Shown here piece by piece: positions 27,202-36,054 of a DNA stretch of 64,000 nt. Below the pieces are notes generated by a model. The model was given only the letters and a program-made list of their open reading frames with translations, was not told where the DNA came from and made no database searches. Position 1 is the stretch's first letter. Each line of letters starts with the position of its first letter. The DNA is taken from assembly GCF_014851685.1 (NCBI RefSeq), contig NZ_JACVAC010000007.1:186001-250000 (forward strand). The letters are read 5' to 3'. The stretch is from Pseudomonas sp. PDM05. Its GTDB lineage: Bacteria; Pseudomonadota; Gammaproteobacteria; Pseudomonadales; Pseudomonadaceae. Made by a program: the position numbers and the translations under genes.

Positions 27202-28815
27202 ATGCTACGAATCACCGAACTCAAGCTGCCCATCGACCATCCCGAAGAAGACCTGCGCCCTGCCATCGTGCAGCGCCTGGGCATCGCCAGTGATGACCTG
27301 CTCGATTTCACCCTGTTCAAACGCAGCTACGATGCGCGCAAGAAGTCATCGGAGCTGTGCTTCATCTACACCATCGACCTGGACGTCAAAGGCGAAGCCG
27401 CCCTGCTGCTCAAGTTCGCCGATGACCGCAACGTCAACCAGGCGCCGGATGTCAGCTACAAAGTGGTCGGCCAGGCGCCTGAAGGCCTGACGGAACGCCC
27501 GATCGTGGTCGGCTTTGGCCCGTGCGGCATCTTCGCCGGGCTGCTGCTGGCACAAATGGGCTTCAAGCCGATCATTCTTGAGCGCGGTCGCGAAGTGCGC
27601 CAGCGCACCAAGGACACCTGGGGCCTGTGGCGTAAGAATGTGCTGAACCCCGAGTCCAACGTGCAGTTCGGCGAAGGCGGCGCCGGGACCTTTTCCGACG
27701 GCAAGCTGTACAGCCAGATCAAGGACCCGAAATTCCACGGGCGTAAAGTCCTGCACGAATTCGTCAAGGCCGGTGCGCCGGAAGAGATCCTTTACGTCAG
27801 CAAGCCGCACATCGGTACATTCCGCCTGACCGGCGTGGTGGAAAACATGCGCGAGCAGATCATCGCCCTCGGCGGTGAAGTGCGTTTCGAGCAACGCGTC
27901 ACTGACGTGCTGATTGAAGACGGCCAGTTGAATGGCGTAGTTGTCGACGGCGGCGAGCAGATCCTCTCCAAGCACGTGATCCTGGCCCTCGGCCATAGCG
28001 CCCGCGACACCTTCCGCATGCTTCACGGCCGTGGCGTGTACATGGAGGCCAAGCCGTTCTCGGTGGGTTTCCGTATCGAACACCCGCAGTCGCTGATCGA
28101 CGCGGCGCGCCTGGGCAAATACGCTGGCCATCCAAAACTCGGCGCTGCGGACTACAAACTGGTGCACCACGCCAAGAACGGCCGCTCGGTCTACAGCTTC
28201 TGCATGTGCCCGGGCGGTACGGTGGTCGCTGCCACCTCCGAGCCGGGCCGCGTAGTAACCAACGGCATGAGCCAATATTCGCGTAACGAGCGTAATGCCA
28301 ACTCTGGCATCGTGGTCGGCATTACGCCTGAGGTGGATTACCCGGGTGGACCGCTGGCGGGTATCGAGTTGCAGGAGCGTCTGGAGTCCCACGCCTACAT
28401 CCTCGGCGGCAGCAACTATGAGGCCCCGGCGCAGCTGGTGGGCGATTTCATCGCGGGCAAGCCATCCACGGCTATCGGTAGCGTGGAACCGTCCTACAAG
28501 CCGGGGGTAGCCCTGGGTGACCTGGCCCTGGCCCTGCCGGACTTCGCCATCGAAGCGATCCGCGAAGCACTGCCGGCGTTCGAGAAGCAGATCAAGGGCT
28601 ACTCGCTGCACGATGCCGTGCTGACCGGGATCGAGACGCGCACGTCGTCGCCGTTGCGGATCACCCGTAATGAGTCGATGCAGAGCTTGAACGTCAAGGG
28701 CCTGTTCCCGGCCGGTGAAGGCGCGGGTTATGCCGGTGGGATTCTGTCGGCGGGTGTGGACGGGATTCGGATCGCCGAAGCGTTGGCGCGGGATATGTTG
28801 GGCCTCGAAGCCTGA
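27202..28815 (+). CDS. FAD-dependent oxidoreductase (COG2509)
   Basis: A 537-aa flavoprotein. It has an N-terminal ferredoxin-like domain of about 95 residues (MLRITELKLPIDHPEEDL), then the FAD-binding motif VVGFGPCGIFAGLLLAQMG near residue 101, an NAD(P)/FAD fold, and the C-terminal FAD contact LFPAGEGAGYAGGILSAGVDGI. It belongs to the COG2509 family of uncharacterised FAD dehydrogenases conserved across bacteria; the substrate is unknown. Monocistronic, with a REP doublet 34 nt downstream. Confidence 0.88.
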   Translation: MLRITELKLPIDHPEEDLRPAIVQRLGIASDDLLDFTLFKRSYDARKKSSELCFIYTIDLDVKGEAALLLKFADDRNVNQAPDVSYKVVGQAPEGLTERPIVVGFGPCGIFAGLLLAQMGFKPIILERGREVRQRTKDTWGLWRKNVLNPESNVQFGEGGAGTFSDGKLYSQIKDPKFHGRKVLHEFVKAGAPEEILYVSKPHIGTFRLTGVVENMREQIIALGGEVRFEQRVTDVLIEDGQLNGVVVDGGEQILSKHVILALGHSARDTFRMLHGRGVYMEAKPFSVGFRIEHPQSLIDAARLGKYAGHPKLGAADYKLVHHAKNGRSVYSFCMCPGGTVVAATSEPGRVVTNGMSQYSRNERNANSGIVVGITPEVDYPGGPLAGIELQERLESHAYILGGSNYEAPAQLVGDFIAGKPSTAIGSVEPSYKPGVALGDLALALPDFAIEAIREALPAFEKQIKGYSLHDAVLTGIETRTSSPLRITRNESMQSLNVKGLFPAGEGAGYAGGILSAGVDGIRIAEALARDMLGLEA

Positions 28816-28849
28816 CAACTCGCTTATTTATTGAATGTGAGCGGGCTTG

Positions 28850-28938
28850 TGTGGGAGCGGGCTTGCTCGCGAAAGCGGTGGATCAGTTGAACAGTGTGTG
28901 ACTGACACACCGCATTCGCGAGCAAGCCCGCTCCCACA
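28850..28938. repeat. REP inverted pair (GTGGGAGCGGGCTTGCTCGCGAA type)
   Basis: Arms identical in type to those at 22036-22124, around a 41-nt centre, between two convergent genes. The outer 24 nt of each arm are exact complements. Confidence 0.9.
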
Positions 28939-28955
28939 TTGGTTTTTGTGTTGAG

Positions 28956-30050
28956 TCAGATATTGGCGCGCAAGACGCTGGCCGGCAGCGGCTCGCCCTG
29001 TTCGACAGTCGCCGCCACGGCGGCAATCAAATCCTGTAGCTCGTAGCCCTGCGTTTTAAGCCACGCCTGATCATAGTAAGTGGTGGCATACCGCTCTCCC
29101 CCGTCACACAAGATCGCCACGATCGACCCCGACTCCCCCGCTGCTTTCATCTGCAGCGCAGCCATCAACGCGCCGATCAAGTTAGTCCCACTGGACCCGC
29201 CGACCCGCCGCCCCAAGCGCGCGGCCAGGTAATGCATGGCCGCCAGCGATAATGCATCTGGCACCTTGACCATCGCATCAATCACCTTGGGCAGAAACGA
29301 CGCCTCGACCCGCGGCCGGCCAATGCCTTCGATGCGCGAACCACAGTCCAGGCGCAAACTGGCGTCGCCGCTCAAGTAGTAATCAAAAAACACTGAGCGC
29401 TCCGCATCGGCACACAGCACGCGGGTGCAATGCTGGCGATAACGCACGTAACGCCCCAGGGTTGCCGTGGTGCCGCCGGTACCGGGGCTGGAAATCAGCC
29501 AGCTCGGCTCTGGGTAATGCTCAAACCGCATCTGCTGGAAGATCGACTCGGCGATGTTGTTGTTCGCGCGCCAGTCGGTGGCCCGTTCCGCGTAGGTGAA
29601 CTGGTCCATGAAGTGACCACCACTTTCCTGCGCCAGCCGTTCGGATTCGGCGTAGATCTGCGTCGGATCGTTCACCAGATGGCTCTTGCCACCGTAAAAG
29701 GCGATCTGCGCGATCTTTTCCTGGGAGGTGGTGGCCGGCATCACCGCGATAAACGGCAAGCCGAGCAGGCGGGCGAAGTAGGCTTCCGATATCGCCGTCG
29801 AACCGCTGGACGCCTCGATCACCGGTGCGCCCGGCTTCAACCAGCCATTGCACAGCGCATACAGGAACAGCGAACGCGCCAGACGATGCTTCAGGCTGCC
29901 GGTGGGGTGGCTGGACTCGTCCTTGAAGTACAACTCGACACCCGGCAAGCCGGGCAGCGGCAACGGGATCAGGTGTGTGTCGGCGCTGCGCTGGAAGTCC
30001 GCTTCGATGATACGAATGGCTTCGCGGGCCCAGGGACGGTGGTCGCTCAT
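28956..30050 (-). CDS. PLP-dependent cysteine synthase-family enzyme
   Basis: A 364-aa fold-type II PLP enzyme related to cysteine synthase and cystathionine beta-synthase. The cofactor Lys is K54 in [12 protein letters not shown], the phosphate-binding loop is [15 protein letters not shown], and [19 protein letters not shown] matches the substrate Asn/Ser loop with Ser in place of the usual Asn (SGNTG). It is annotated in pseudomonads as a PLP-dependent cysteine synthase family protein of uncertain substrate. I chose the ATG at 30050 as the conserved start; the ribosome site is weak. Confidence 0.85.
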   Translation of the reverse strand: MSDHRPWAREAIRIIEADFQRSADTHLIPLPLPGLPGVELYFKDESSHPTGSLKHRLARSLFLYALCNGWLKPGAPVIEASSGSTAISEAYFARLLGLPFIAVMPATTSQEKIAQIAFYGGKSHLVNDPTQIYAESERLAQESGGHFMDQFTYAERATDWRANNNIAESIFQQMRFEHYPEPSWLISSPGTGGTTATLGRYVRYRQHCTRVLCADAERSVFFDYYLSGDASLRLDCGSRIEGIGRPRVEASFLPKVIDAMVKVPDALSLAAMHYLAARLGRRVGGSSGTNLIGALMAALQMKAAGESGSIVAILCDGGERYATTYYDQAWLKTQGYELQDLIAAVAATVEQGEPLPASVLRANI

Positions 30051-30266
30051 GAGGAGGTTCTCTAAGGATTTCACGCCCAATCTTAGGAGGTTTCCTACAC
30101 TCCACACAGATACAGTACCGACTCAATTGGACACACAATTGCTAAGCTTTGGCGCACTGCCCTCCCAATCACTCTCTTATAACAAATAAGAATATAACTT
30201 TTGTTTTAACAACTAACGGTACGGGTTAGGGTAGCCACCTATTGAACCTGGATTGGAGAGCATCCC

Positions 30267-31442
30267 TTGCCTCTGCGTAGCACTTTCACCCGTTTCTTCC
30301 AGCTGGAGGCCGCCAGTGGCTTGCTGTTGATCGCCGCTGCCGCACTGGCGCTGATCATCAACAACTCGCCGTTGTCGCACCTCTACAACGCCTTTCTCGA
30401 TGTGCCGGTGGTGGCACAGATCGGCGCACTGAAAATCGCCAAGCCTGCACTGCTATGGATCAACGACGGCCTGATGGCGCTGTTCTTCCTGCTGATCGGC
30501 CTGGAGGTCAAGCGTGAGTTGCTTGACGGCCATCTGTCCAAGCCGTCCCAGGTGGTGCTGCCCGGCGCAGCCGCGATTGGCGGCATGGTCGTACCGGCGC
30601 TGATCTACTGGGCGATCAACAAGGACTACCCCGCCGCGCTGTCGGGCTGGGCGATCCCCATGGCCACCGACATCGCCTTCGCCCTCGGCGTATTGGCCCT
30701 GTTGGGCAAACGCGTGCCGGTGTCGCTCAAGCTGTTCCTGATGACCCTGGCGATCATCGACGACCTGGGCGCAATCATCGTGATTGCGGTGTTCTATTCC
30801 GCCGACCTGTCGGGCGCCGCACTGGCGGGCGCGGGCGCTTGCCTGATTGCATTGATCGCGATGAATCGCCTCGGTGTGATCAAGCTTGGCCCGTACCTGA
30901 TCATCGGGTTGATCCTGTGGGTCTGCGTGCTGAAAAGTGGTGTGCATGCCACCCTGGCCGGCGTGACATTGGCCTTCTGCATCCCGATGCGCACCAAGAA
31001 TGCCGAGCCTTCGCCATTGATGACCCTGGAACACGCCCTGCACCCTTGGGTGGCCTACGGCATCCTGCCGCTGTTTGCGTTCGCCAACGCCGGTGTGTCC
31101 CTGGCCGGCGTCAGCCTGGAAAGCTTCACCCACCACGTACCGCTGGGCATTGCCGCCGGCCTGCTGATCGGCAAGACCGTCGGCGTGTTCGGCCTGACCT
31201 GGCTGGCCATCAAGACCGGCCTCGCCGCACTGCCCAGCGGCGCCAACTGGGGCCAGGTGTTTGGTGTGGCGATCCTGTGCGGCATCGGCTTTACCATGAG
31301 CCTGTTTGTCGGTTCCCTGGCGTTTGTGCCGGGTGCCAGTGAGTTTGCCGGGGAAGACCGAATGGGGATTCTGACCGGGTCGATTCTGGCTGCGTGCATT
31401 GGCTATGCAGTAACGGCAATGGCGAGTCGCAAGAAAGCATAA
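30267..31442 (+). CDS. nhaA: Na+/H+ antiporter NhaA
   Basis: An inner-membrane sodium/proton antiporter (391 aa, about 12 helices) for Na+ and alkaline pH tolerance. The paired ion-binding Asp residues lie in [16 protein letters not shown], and [14 protein letters not shown] and [18 protein letters not shown] are NhaA signatures. The start is TTG at 30267 with GGAG about 9 nt upstream; there is no in-frame ATG near it, so the rare start is well supported. A single gene, followed by a REP-like hairpin. Confidence 0.95.
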   Translation: MPLRSTFTRFFQLEAASGLLLIAAAALALIINNSPLSHLYNAFLDVPVVAQIGALKIAKPALLWINDGLMALFFLLIGLEVKRELLDGHLSKPSQVVLPGAAAIGGMVVPALIYWAINKDYPAALSGWAIPMATDIAFALGVLALLGKRVPVSLKLFLMTLAIIDDLGAIIVIAVFYSADLSGAALAGAGACLIALIAMNRLGVIKLGPYLIIGLILWVCVLKSGVHATLAGVTLAFCIPMRTKNAEPSPLMTLEHALHPWVAYGILPLFAFANAGVSLAGVSLESFTHHVPLGIAAGLLIGKTVGVFGLTWLAIKTGLAALPSGANWGQVFGVAILCGIGFTMSLFVGSLAFVPGASEFAGEDRMGILTGSILAACIGYAVTAMASRKKA

Positions 31443-31455
31443 CGAATGCAATGAC

Positions 31456-31485
31456 TGTGGCGAGGGAGCTTGCTCCCTCGCCACA
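31456..31485. repeat. single REP-like palindrome after nhaA
   Basis: TGTGGCGAGGGAGC and its exact complement are separated by two bases. This is the GTGGCGAGGGAGCTTGCTCCCTCGCC REP subtype of fluorescent pseudomonads; at this place it may also serve as a transcript end for nhaA. Confidence 0.85.
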
Positions 31486-31587
31486 TTTCCCTCCTGTTCC
31501 CCTTCCCTCCTCAGATAAGACCTACATCGCCCCTGCTCGGCTTGCCATAACGTCGGCCCTCGTTATGCAGCACGCCAGGAGGGCACG

Positions 31588-32808
31588 ATGGCAAATACCA
31601 AGGATACATTCCAAGTCTGGCGGTCCTACGGAACCGGCACCGGCGGTTATCGCATGCTTGAGCCCATGAACGAGGCCGAATTGGCGGCCCGTGCAGCGCG
31701 GCAAAAAGACCACCAAACCCTGCTCGCCCGCCAGGAAGCCTACGAAAACAGCCGCCAGGCTGATCCGCACCCCGCCCCAACGCCCTTGATAGGCTGCGTT
31801 TTTACCAAGTCCTGCAACCTGCCGGACAGCATCATCGACTATCACGACCCCACCGGTTATGTACCGCTTGATCGCCTTGAGGACTATGGCGAGTACGCGT
31901 TGCTGGGTGGTCGCGAGACCGACGAGTCTGGTGTGCTACCGCTCAAGAAAATCAGCGGCAGTGCTCTGCCAGCAGGGCTTGGAATGCTGGCGCTGGCCGG
32001 CACTGTTACAGGCTCAGCCGCCGCAGCCGGGGCAGGCACTGTCGGGGCTACCTTCCTGACGGGCCTGGTGGGGCTGATCTGGCCCTCCAGTCTTGGCGAC
32101 AGCGCGCTCTACACCGAAGAGCAACTGCGCTCCATGGCGAGAGCACGCACGCGGGTTCGCTTGCATGTCGAGCAACGGGAGGACGGCACGCTCAAGGGAT
32201 ACGCGTTCTACACAGGCAAAAATCGCGACTGGGAAATGGTCGATGTGGTGCAGTTTCAGTTGCGAGAGATGCAGTACATCGCCGACCTGGGTGACGGGAT
32301 TGAACTGATCTGGACGCCTGCCGCGAATCCCGGTGACACCCTCGGCATCCCGGCGTTGCAAGCCGCGCCTTCGACACCGCATATATGGGTGTACCCGGCC
32401 AACGAGAAGGCCGCCAACATTATCGTCGACCCGATATATCCGCCGGACTACAAAGATTTCATCCTGGTGTTCCCGGCGGATTCGGGTGTTAGACCGCTGT
32501 ATATCGTCGTCAGTTGGAAGTACGAGGACGCGCCTTATCACAGTAAAAAAGGGAATTCGGTTAAAAGTAAAAAACCAACCAATGGCTTGGATGCCTTGAA
32601 CGACTCTGTATTAGTCAAACCTTCAGAGCCTCGACGAATAGGTATTGACCCACACACAAAGGAGTTTGTGGTTATTGATTTCTCAACAGAAGGCACTTTT
32701 CACGGACATGTACGACCATGGGGAGCACTTAATCAGCACATGAAAAACGCATTGATAAGAGCTGGGAAAACCAACCGCAAAGGAAAACTTTTAGGAGCCG
32801 GTAAATGA
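31588..32808 (+). CDS. S-type pyocin-like polymorphic toxin
   Basis: A 406-aa antibacterial effector. Residues 1-127 carry the segment GCVFTKSCNLPDSIIDYHDP typical of Pseudomonas S-type-pyocin-domain proteins; 128-168 are an Ala/Gly-rich hydrophobic stretch; about 175-310 match the pyocin S translocation-type domain (HIWVYPANEKAANIIVDPIYPPDY). After a Lys-rich linker, residues 333-406 form a small warhead with FHGHVRPWGALNQHMKNAL...NRKGK, resembling the Ntox17-type predicted RNase domain (from memory, unchecked). The DNA for this last part is clearly AT-richer than the rest, so the warhead looks swapped in. The stop overlaps the immunity gene (ATGA). No receptor-binding domain or T6SS gene is nearby. 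Confidence 0.82.
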   Translation: MANTKDTFQVWRSYGTGTGGYRMLEPMNEAELAARAARQKDHQTLLARQEAYENSRQADPHPAPTPLIGCVFTKSCNLPDSIIDYHDPTGYVPLDRLEDYGEYALLGGRETDESGVLPLKKISGSALPAGLGMLALAGTVTGSAAAAGAGTVGATFLTGLVGLIWPSSLGDSALYTEEQLRSMARARTRVRLHVEQREDGTLKGYAFYTGKNRDWEMVDVVQFQLREMQYIADLGDGIELIWTPAANPGDTLGIPALQAAPSTPHIWVYPANEKAANIIVDPIYPPDYKDFILVFPADSGVRPLYIVVSWKYEDAPYHSKKGNSVKSKKPTNGLDALNDSVLVKPSEPRRIGIDPHTKEFVVIDFSTEGTFHGHVRPWGALNQHMKNALIRAGKTNRKGKLLGAGK

Positions 32809-33140
32809 ATATGCGCTACCACGACCCCGACTTGACCCATGATGAAGCCGTGCACGATCTAGCAACTGGAGACGTCAGCAAAGTCACCACAGCACTGATT
32901 TCAGTCGGCCTTAACGAAATGAATGGCACTTGGGCGCAAAACGTTTGCTTGCAACATATGGATAGCGACAACGATGAGATTGCATCCGCTGCAATTGTCG
33001 CCATTGGCCACATCGCGCGTCGCTTCGGAACACTGGATATGGAGAAGGTGGGTCCGGCCCTAATTCAAGCAGGGCGCAAATGCCCCGCATTGAGGGGAGT
33101 CATTGGAAGCGCAATGGACGACATAGAAATGTTCACCTGA
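32805..33140 (+). CDS. immunity protein of the pyocin-like toxin, HEAT-like
   Basis: A 111-aa acidic helical protein starting MNMRYHDPDLTHDEAV; ATG 32811 is an alternative start. VTTALISVGLNEM, NVCLQHMDSDNDEIASAAIVAIGHIARRFG and VGPALIQAGRKCPALRGVIGSAMDDIEMF read as two or three HEAT-type helical hairpins, a fold common among polymorphic-toxin immunity proteins. Its four-base overlap with the toxin and similar AT-rich composition support an immunity role. It should bind and block the toxin's C-terminal domain in the cytoplasm. Confidence 0.75.
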   Translation: MNMRYHDPDLTHDEAVHDLATGDVSKVTTALISVGLNEMNGTWAQNVCLQHMDSDNDEIASAAIVAIGHIARRFGTLDMEKVGPALIQAGRKCPALRGVIGSAMDDIEMFT

Positions 33141-33412
33141 CCCCCACCAAAAAGCCGCCTTGGCCTGAACCAAGACGGCTCCACCTCTCAGACCTTAAAG
33201 GTCATCAAAGCTGTCCCGCAGGAACGTCCAGACGTGATAAGCGCGCAGGCAGTTCACTACGAGGTTCCACGTACGTGGTGCAAACTTGGACATACTCGGC
33301 CCTCCGTAAGTTGGGCCTTACCTCCAGCACACTTACCGGAACACGTGGGCCTTTGGATGCAGGTCGATGCATCTTTGAAGCCGCAAGCCCAGCCACTAAC
33401 TGGGCTTGCAAC
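33141..33412. other. structured gene-less region downstream of the immunity gene
   Basis: I find no convincing protein gene. The region contains a near-perfect hairpin AGCCGCCTTGG/CCAAGACGGCT at 33153-33179, the palindrome CCACGTACGTGG at 33267-33278, and a perfect 10-bp hairpin GCAAGCCCAG/CTGGGCTTGC at 33383-33409, directly followed by a strong bidirectional terminator. A small RNA or a remnant of a rearranged toxin locus are both possible. Confidence 0.4.
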
Positions 33413-33448
33413 AAAAACCCCCAACCGGTCACCCGATTGGGGGTTTTT
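33413..33448. terminator. bidirectional terminator
   Basis: AAAAACCCCCAA and TTGGGGGTTTTT pair around a 12-base loop. It ends the minus-strand slyB-like gene and any plus-strand transcript from the immunity gene or the region before it. Confidence 0.88.
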
Positions 33449-33466
33449 CGTTTCTGCGACTAATAC

Positions 33467-33931
33467 TTAGCGAGTAACCCGGCTAGTCCCATCAACGGTC
33501 ATGATGCGCACGCGGTCGCCAATGCGGAAGATTTCATTCTCCTGCACGGCCTGCACGTAGGCGCGCATGCTGCCGTCGTCTTCGCGGACGGTGATTTCCA
33601 CGCCCTGGGTGCGGGTCAGGCCTTCTTCGGTGGCCGAGCCCAGCAGGCCGCCGGCAACTGCGCCGATCACCGCGGTCACGATACTGCCACGGCCGCCGCC
33701 GATGGCGCTGCCGCCAACGCCGCCGATGACTGCGCCGGCAGCGCCGCCGATTGGGGTCTTGGTGCCTTCGATTTTCACTGGGCGCAGGGATTCGATGGTG
33801 CCCATGCGAACGCTCTGTACACGACGCGCTTCGTCACGGGAGTACGAGTCGCCGGTCAGACTCGAAGCACAGCCACCCAGCAGAAGTGACAGGGTGGTGA
33901 AGCAGGCAACTAGTAAAACGGACTTACGCAT
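33467..33931 (-). CDS. slyB: SlyB-like glycine-zipper outer-membrane lipoprotein
   Basis: A 154-aa lipoprotein with signal MRKSVLLVACFTTLSLLLGGC and lipidated Cys21. A glycine-zipper double helix (GGAAGAVIGGVGGSAIGG...VIGAVAGGLLGSATEEGL) is followed by a small C-terminal beta domain, the Rick_17kDa_Anti/SlyB layout. SlyB proteins stabilise the outer membrane under stress. GGAG sits before the ATG at 33931; the longer upstream frame lacks one. Strand and terminator indicate a single gene. Confidence 0.88.
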   Translation of the reverse strand: MRKSVLLVACFTTLSLLLGGCASSLTGDSYSRDEARRVQSVRMGTIESLRPVKIEGTKTPIGGAAGAVIGGVGGSAIGGGRGSIVTAVIGAVAGGLLGSATEEGLTRTQGVEITVREDDGSMRAYVQAVQENEIFRIGDRVRIMTVDGTSRVTR

Positions 33932-34127
33932 AGCATCAACTCCAAAGGACAGGTGGTCATTAAACGCGGCAGCCTCGCGCCTGTCACGGCCCGCACCGCA
34001 AAAAATTGCTTTCATTCAGCCTGAGTACAGACTGCCAGTACCAGAAAACTCGACAAACGGTAGCCCAGCTCTTGTGCCAATAGATGTCACGACTGTTTCA
34101 ACATTGTAGTCACACAGCCGGAAGCAG

Positions 34128-34154
34128 CCGAAGTCTGTGCAATACAGACTTCGG
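34128..34154. other. perfect hairpin with GCAAT loop downstream of pdxH
   Basis: CCGAAGTCTGT and ACAGACTTCGG pair perfectly (11 bp) around GCAAT, about 40 nt beyond the pdxH stop. There is no T run. A hairpin with the same GTCTGTGCAAT core lies at 54629-54657. Confidence 0.6.
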
Positions 34155-34195
34155 CGCAACGGACAATATTCAGGTGAGGTGACGAAAGGTGACGC

Positions 34196-34843
34196 TCAGG
34201 GCGCCAGGCGCTCGCGGGTCCAGTCGGTCCCTTGCAGGCGATAGTTCAGGCGGTCGTGCAGGCGGCTGGCGCGGCCCTGCCAGAACTCGATGCGCTCGGG
34301 CAGCAGGCGATAACCGCCCCAGTGCTCGGGGCAGTCGGGCTGGGTATCGCTGAAACGCTGCTCGGTGGCCTTGAGCAAGTCCTGCAGTTCTTCACGGTCA
34401 CGAATGACCTTGCTCTGCGGCGACGCCCACGCGCCCAAGCGGCTGCCCAATGGGCGGACCTGATAATAAGCGTCCGACTCCTCAGGCGTGACCTTGACCA
34501 CCCGCCCCTCGATCCGCACCTGGCGCTCCAGAGTCGGCCAGAAGAAGGTCATCGCCGCAAACGGCCGCGCCGCGAGCTGTTCACCCTTGGCGCTCTGATA
34601 GTTGGTGAAGAAGGTAAAGCCCTGTGCATCCAGGCCCTTGAGCAGCAGGATGCGACAGTGCGGGCGACCATCGCTGTCAACCGTGGCCAGGGTCATGGCA
34701 TTGGCTTCCACCGGCGGCTGCTCGGTTTTCACCGCGTCGCCGAACCACTGGTGGAACAACGCAAACGGCTCGCTCGGGGCCTGGGCCTCGCTCAAACCAT
34801 CCCGTGTGTAGTCACGGCGCATATCGGCCAGTGCCTGGGTCAT
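34196..34843 (-). CDS. pdxH: pyridoxamine/pyridoxine 5'-phosphate oxidase
   Basis: An FMN enzyme (215 aa) for the last step of vitamin B6 synthesis and salvage, oxidising PNP/PMP to PLP. Family segments are complete: [14 protein letters not shown] at the N-terminus, [23 protein letters not shown] (FMN binding), [36 protein letters not shown], and the C-terminal [13 protein letters not shown]...WTRERLAP. It lies head-to-tail with the OmpA-type gene upstream, 25 nt away, so co-transcription is possible. Confidence 0.96.
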   Translation of the reverse strand: MTQALADMRRDYTRDGLSEAQAPSEPFALFHQWFGDAVKTEQPPVEANAMTLATVDSDGRPHCRILLLKGLDAQGFTFFTNYQSAKGEQLAARPFAAMTFFWPTLERQVRIEGRVVKVTPEESDAYYQVRPLGSRLGAWASPQSKVIRDREELQDLLKATEQRFSDTQPDCPEHWGGYRLLPERIEFWQGRASRLHDRLNYRLQGTDWTRERLAP

Positions 34844-34868
34844 GCGGCTTTATCCTTCTTTCAACAGA

Positions 34869-35912
34869 TCAGTTTTTCGCCTGGTCGTTAGCCGGTGCAG
34901 CCGCCTTGGCTTTGGCCGGAGCCGCTTTCTTGGCAGCAGGCTTGGCCGGGGCTTTCTTGGCGGCGGGCTTAGCAGCGGCTTTCTTCGCGGCAGGCGCCTT
35001 TTTCGCCGGGGTCTTGGCGGCCGGAGCAGGTGCTGGAACGTCCTGCACCGCAACCATCTCAGCCACTGGCGGGGTCTTGCCCGAGTTGTACTTGCTCAGC
35101 AAGGCCAACATAGTTGTACGCTGAGTGAACATAATTTCCATGCGACGGTTCAGCGCACGGCCCTGGGTGCTGTCGTTGGCGGCACGTGGCATCAGGTCAC
35201 CCATGCCGCGCAGCATCAGGCGGTCCTGCTTCAGGCCGCTGAGGCTGAAGATCGATGCGATCGACTGTGCACGTTCCTTGCTCAACGCCTGGCTCGCCGG
35301 TGCAGTGCCGGTGGCGTCGACGTGGCCCAGGACCAGTACGGCGGTCTTTGGATCGGCTTCAACAGCCTTGGCGACGCGGGTGAACGGGCCCAGGGTGACC
35401 GGCAGCAACATCGACGGACGTTTCGGGTTGTAGGAACCATCCACCGGGGCGATCACGACCAGTACGTTGTCACGACGTTCCAGTTGCAGGTTGCTGTCCT
35501 TGATCGCAGCACGCAGGCGCGGCTCATAGTCGTCCAACCAGGCCTGGGTGATTTTCGGGTCAGGCATTGGGATATTGGTCACGTCGACCTTGGCCAGGGG
35601 CTTTGGCTTGCTTTCGAACGGCCACCACCAATGGGTTTCGCTCTCTGCCTTGGCGACAGCTGGCGCGGCGGCAGGTGCAGGGTTAGCAGCCTTGAGGTCG
35701 GCTTTCAAGTCAGCGGCCTTGGCGTCGGCGGCAGCCTTGGCGTCCGGCTTGGCATCCGGCTTGGCGTCGACCTTGGTCACTGCGTCCTTGGCAGCCGTCT
35801 TATCCGATCCAAATGACCACCAATGCCCACCGTCGGCATCATTTTGTGGAGTTTGTGCACAGCCGGTAATAGTGAGGCAAAGCGCGAGTGCCAAGGACTT
35901 GTTCGATAACAT
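34869..35912 (-). CDS. OmpA-family lipoprotein with Lys/Ala/Pro-rich tail
   Basis: A 347-aa lipoprotein: signal MLSNKSLALALCLTITGC (Cys18), an Ala/Lys/Asp repeat spacer (KPDAKPDAKAAADAKAADLKADL), then an OmpA C-terminal domain (VLVLGHVDATGTAPASQALSKERAQSI...GRALNRRMEIMF) that binds peptidoglycan. Unusually, about 45 C-terminal residues are KKAPAAKKAAAKPAAKK-like repeats, as in histone H1 or AlgP-type tails. In the periplasm such a cationic tail could bind LPS, polysaccharide or DNA. The order of domains is seen; the role of the tail is guesswork. Confidence 0.85.
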   Translation of the reverse strand: MLSNKSLALALCLTITGCAQTPQNDADGGHWWSFGSDKTAAKDAVTKVDAKPDAKPDAKAAADAKAADLKADLKAANPAPAAAPAVAKAESETHWWWPFESKPKPLAKVDVTNIPMPDPKITQAWLDDYEPRLRAAIKDSNLQLERRDNVLVVIAPVDGSYNPKRPSMLLPVTLGPFTRVAKAVEADPKTAVLVLGHVDATGTAPASQALSKERAQSIASIFSLSGLKQDRLMLRGMGDLMPRAANDSTQGRALNRRMEIMFTQRTTMLALLSKYNSGKTPPVAEMVAVQDVPAPAPAAKTPAKKAPAAKKAAAKPAAKKAPAKPAAKKAAPAKAKAAAPANDQAKN

Positions 35913-36054
35913 GAGGTATCCACAAAATGAGAAAAAACCAGGGGTCTCGAGGACCCGTTAAACAGACGCCAGGATAAGAATAAAGTTACATACTTTCCGT
36001 CAGCGTCTTCTTATAGTTGCCTTTGTAACAAAAAAACGTGAAACAGCAAGGGGT

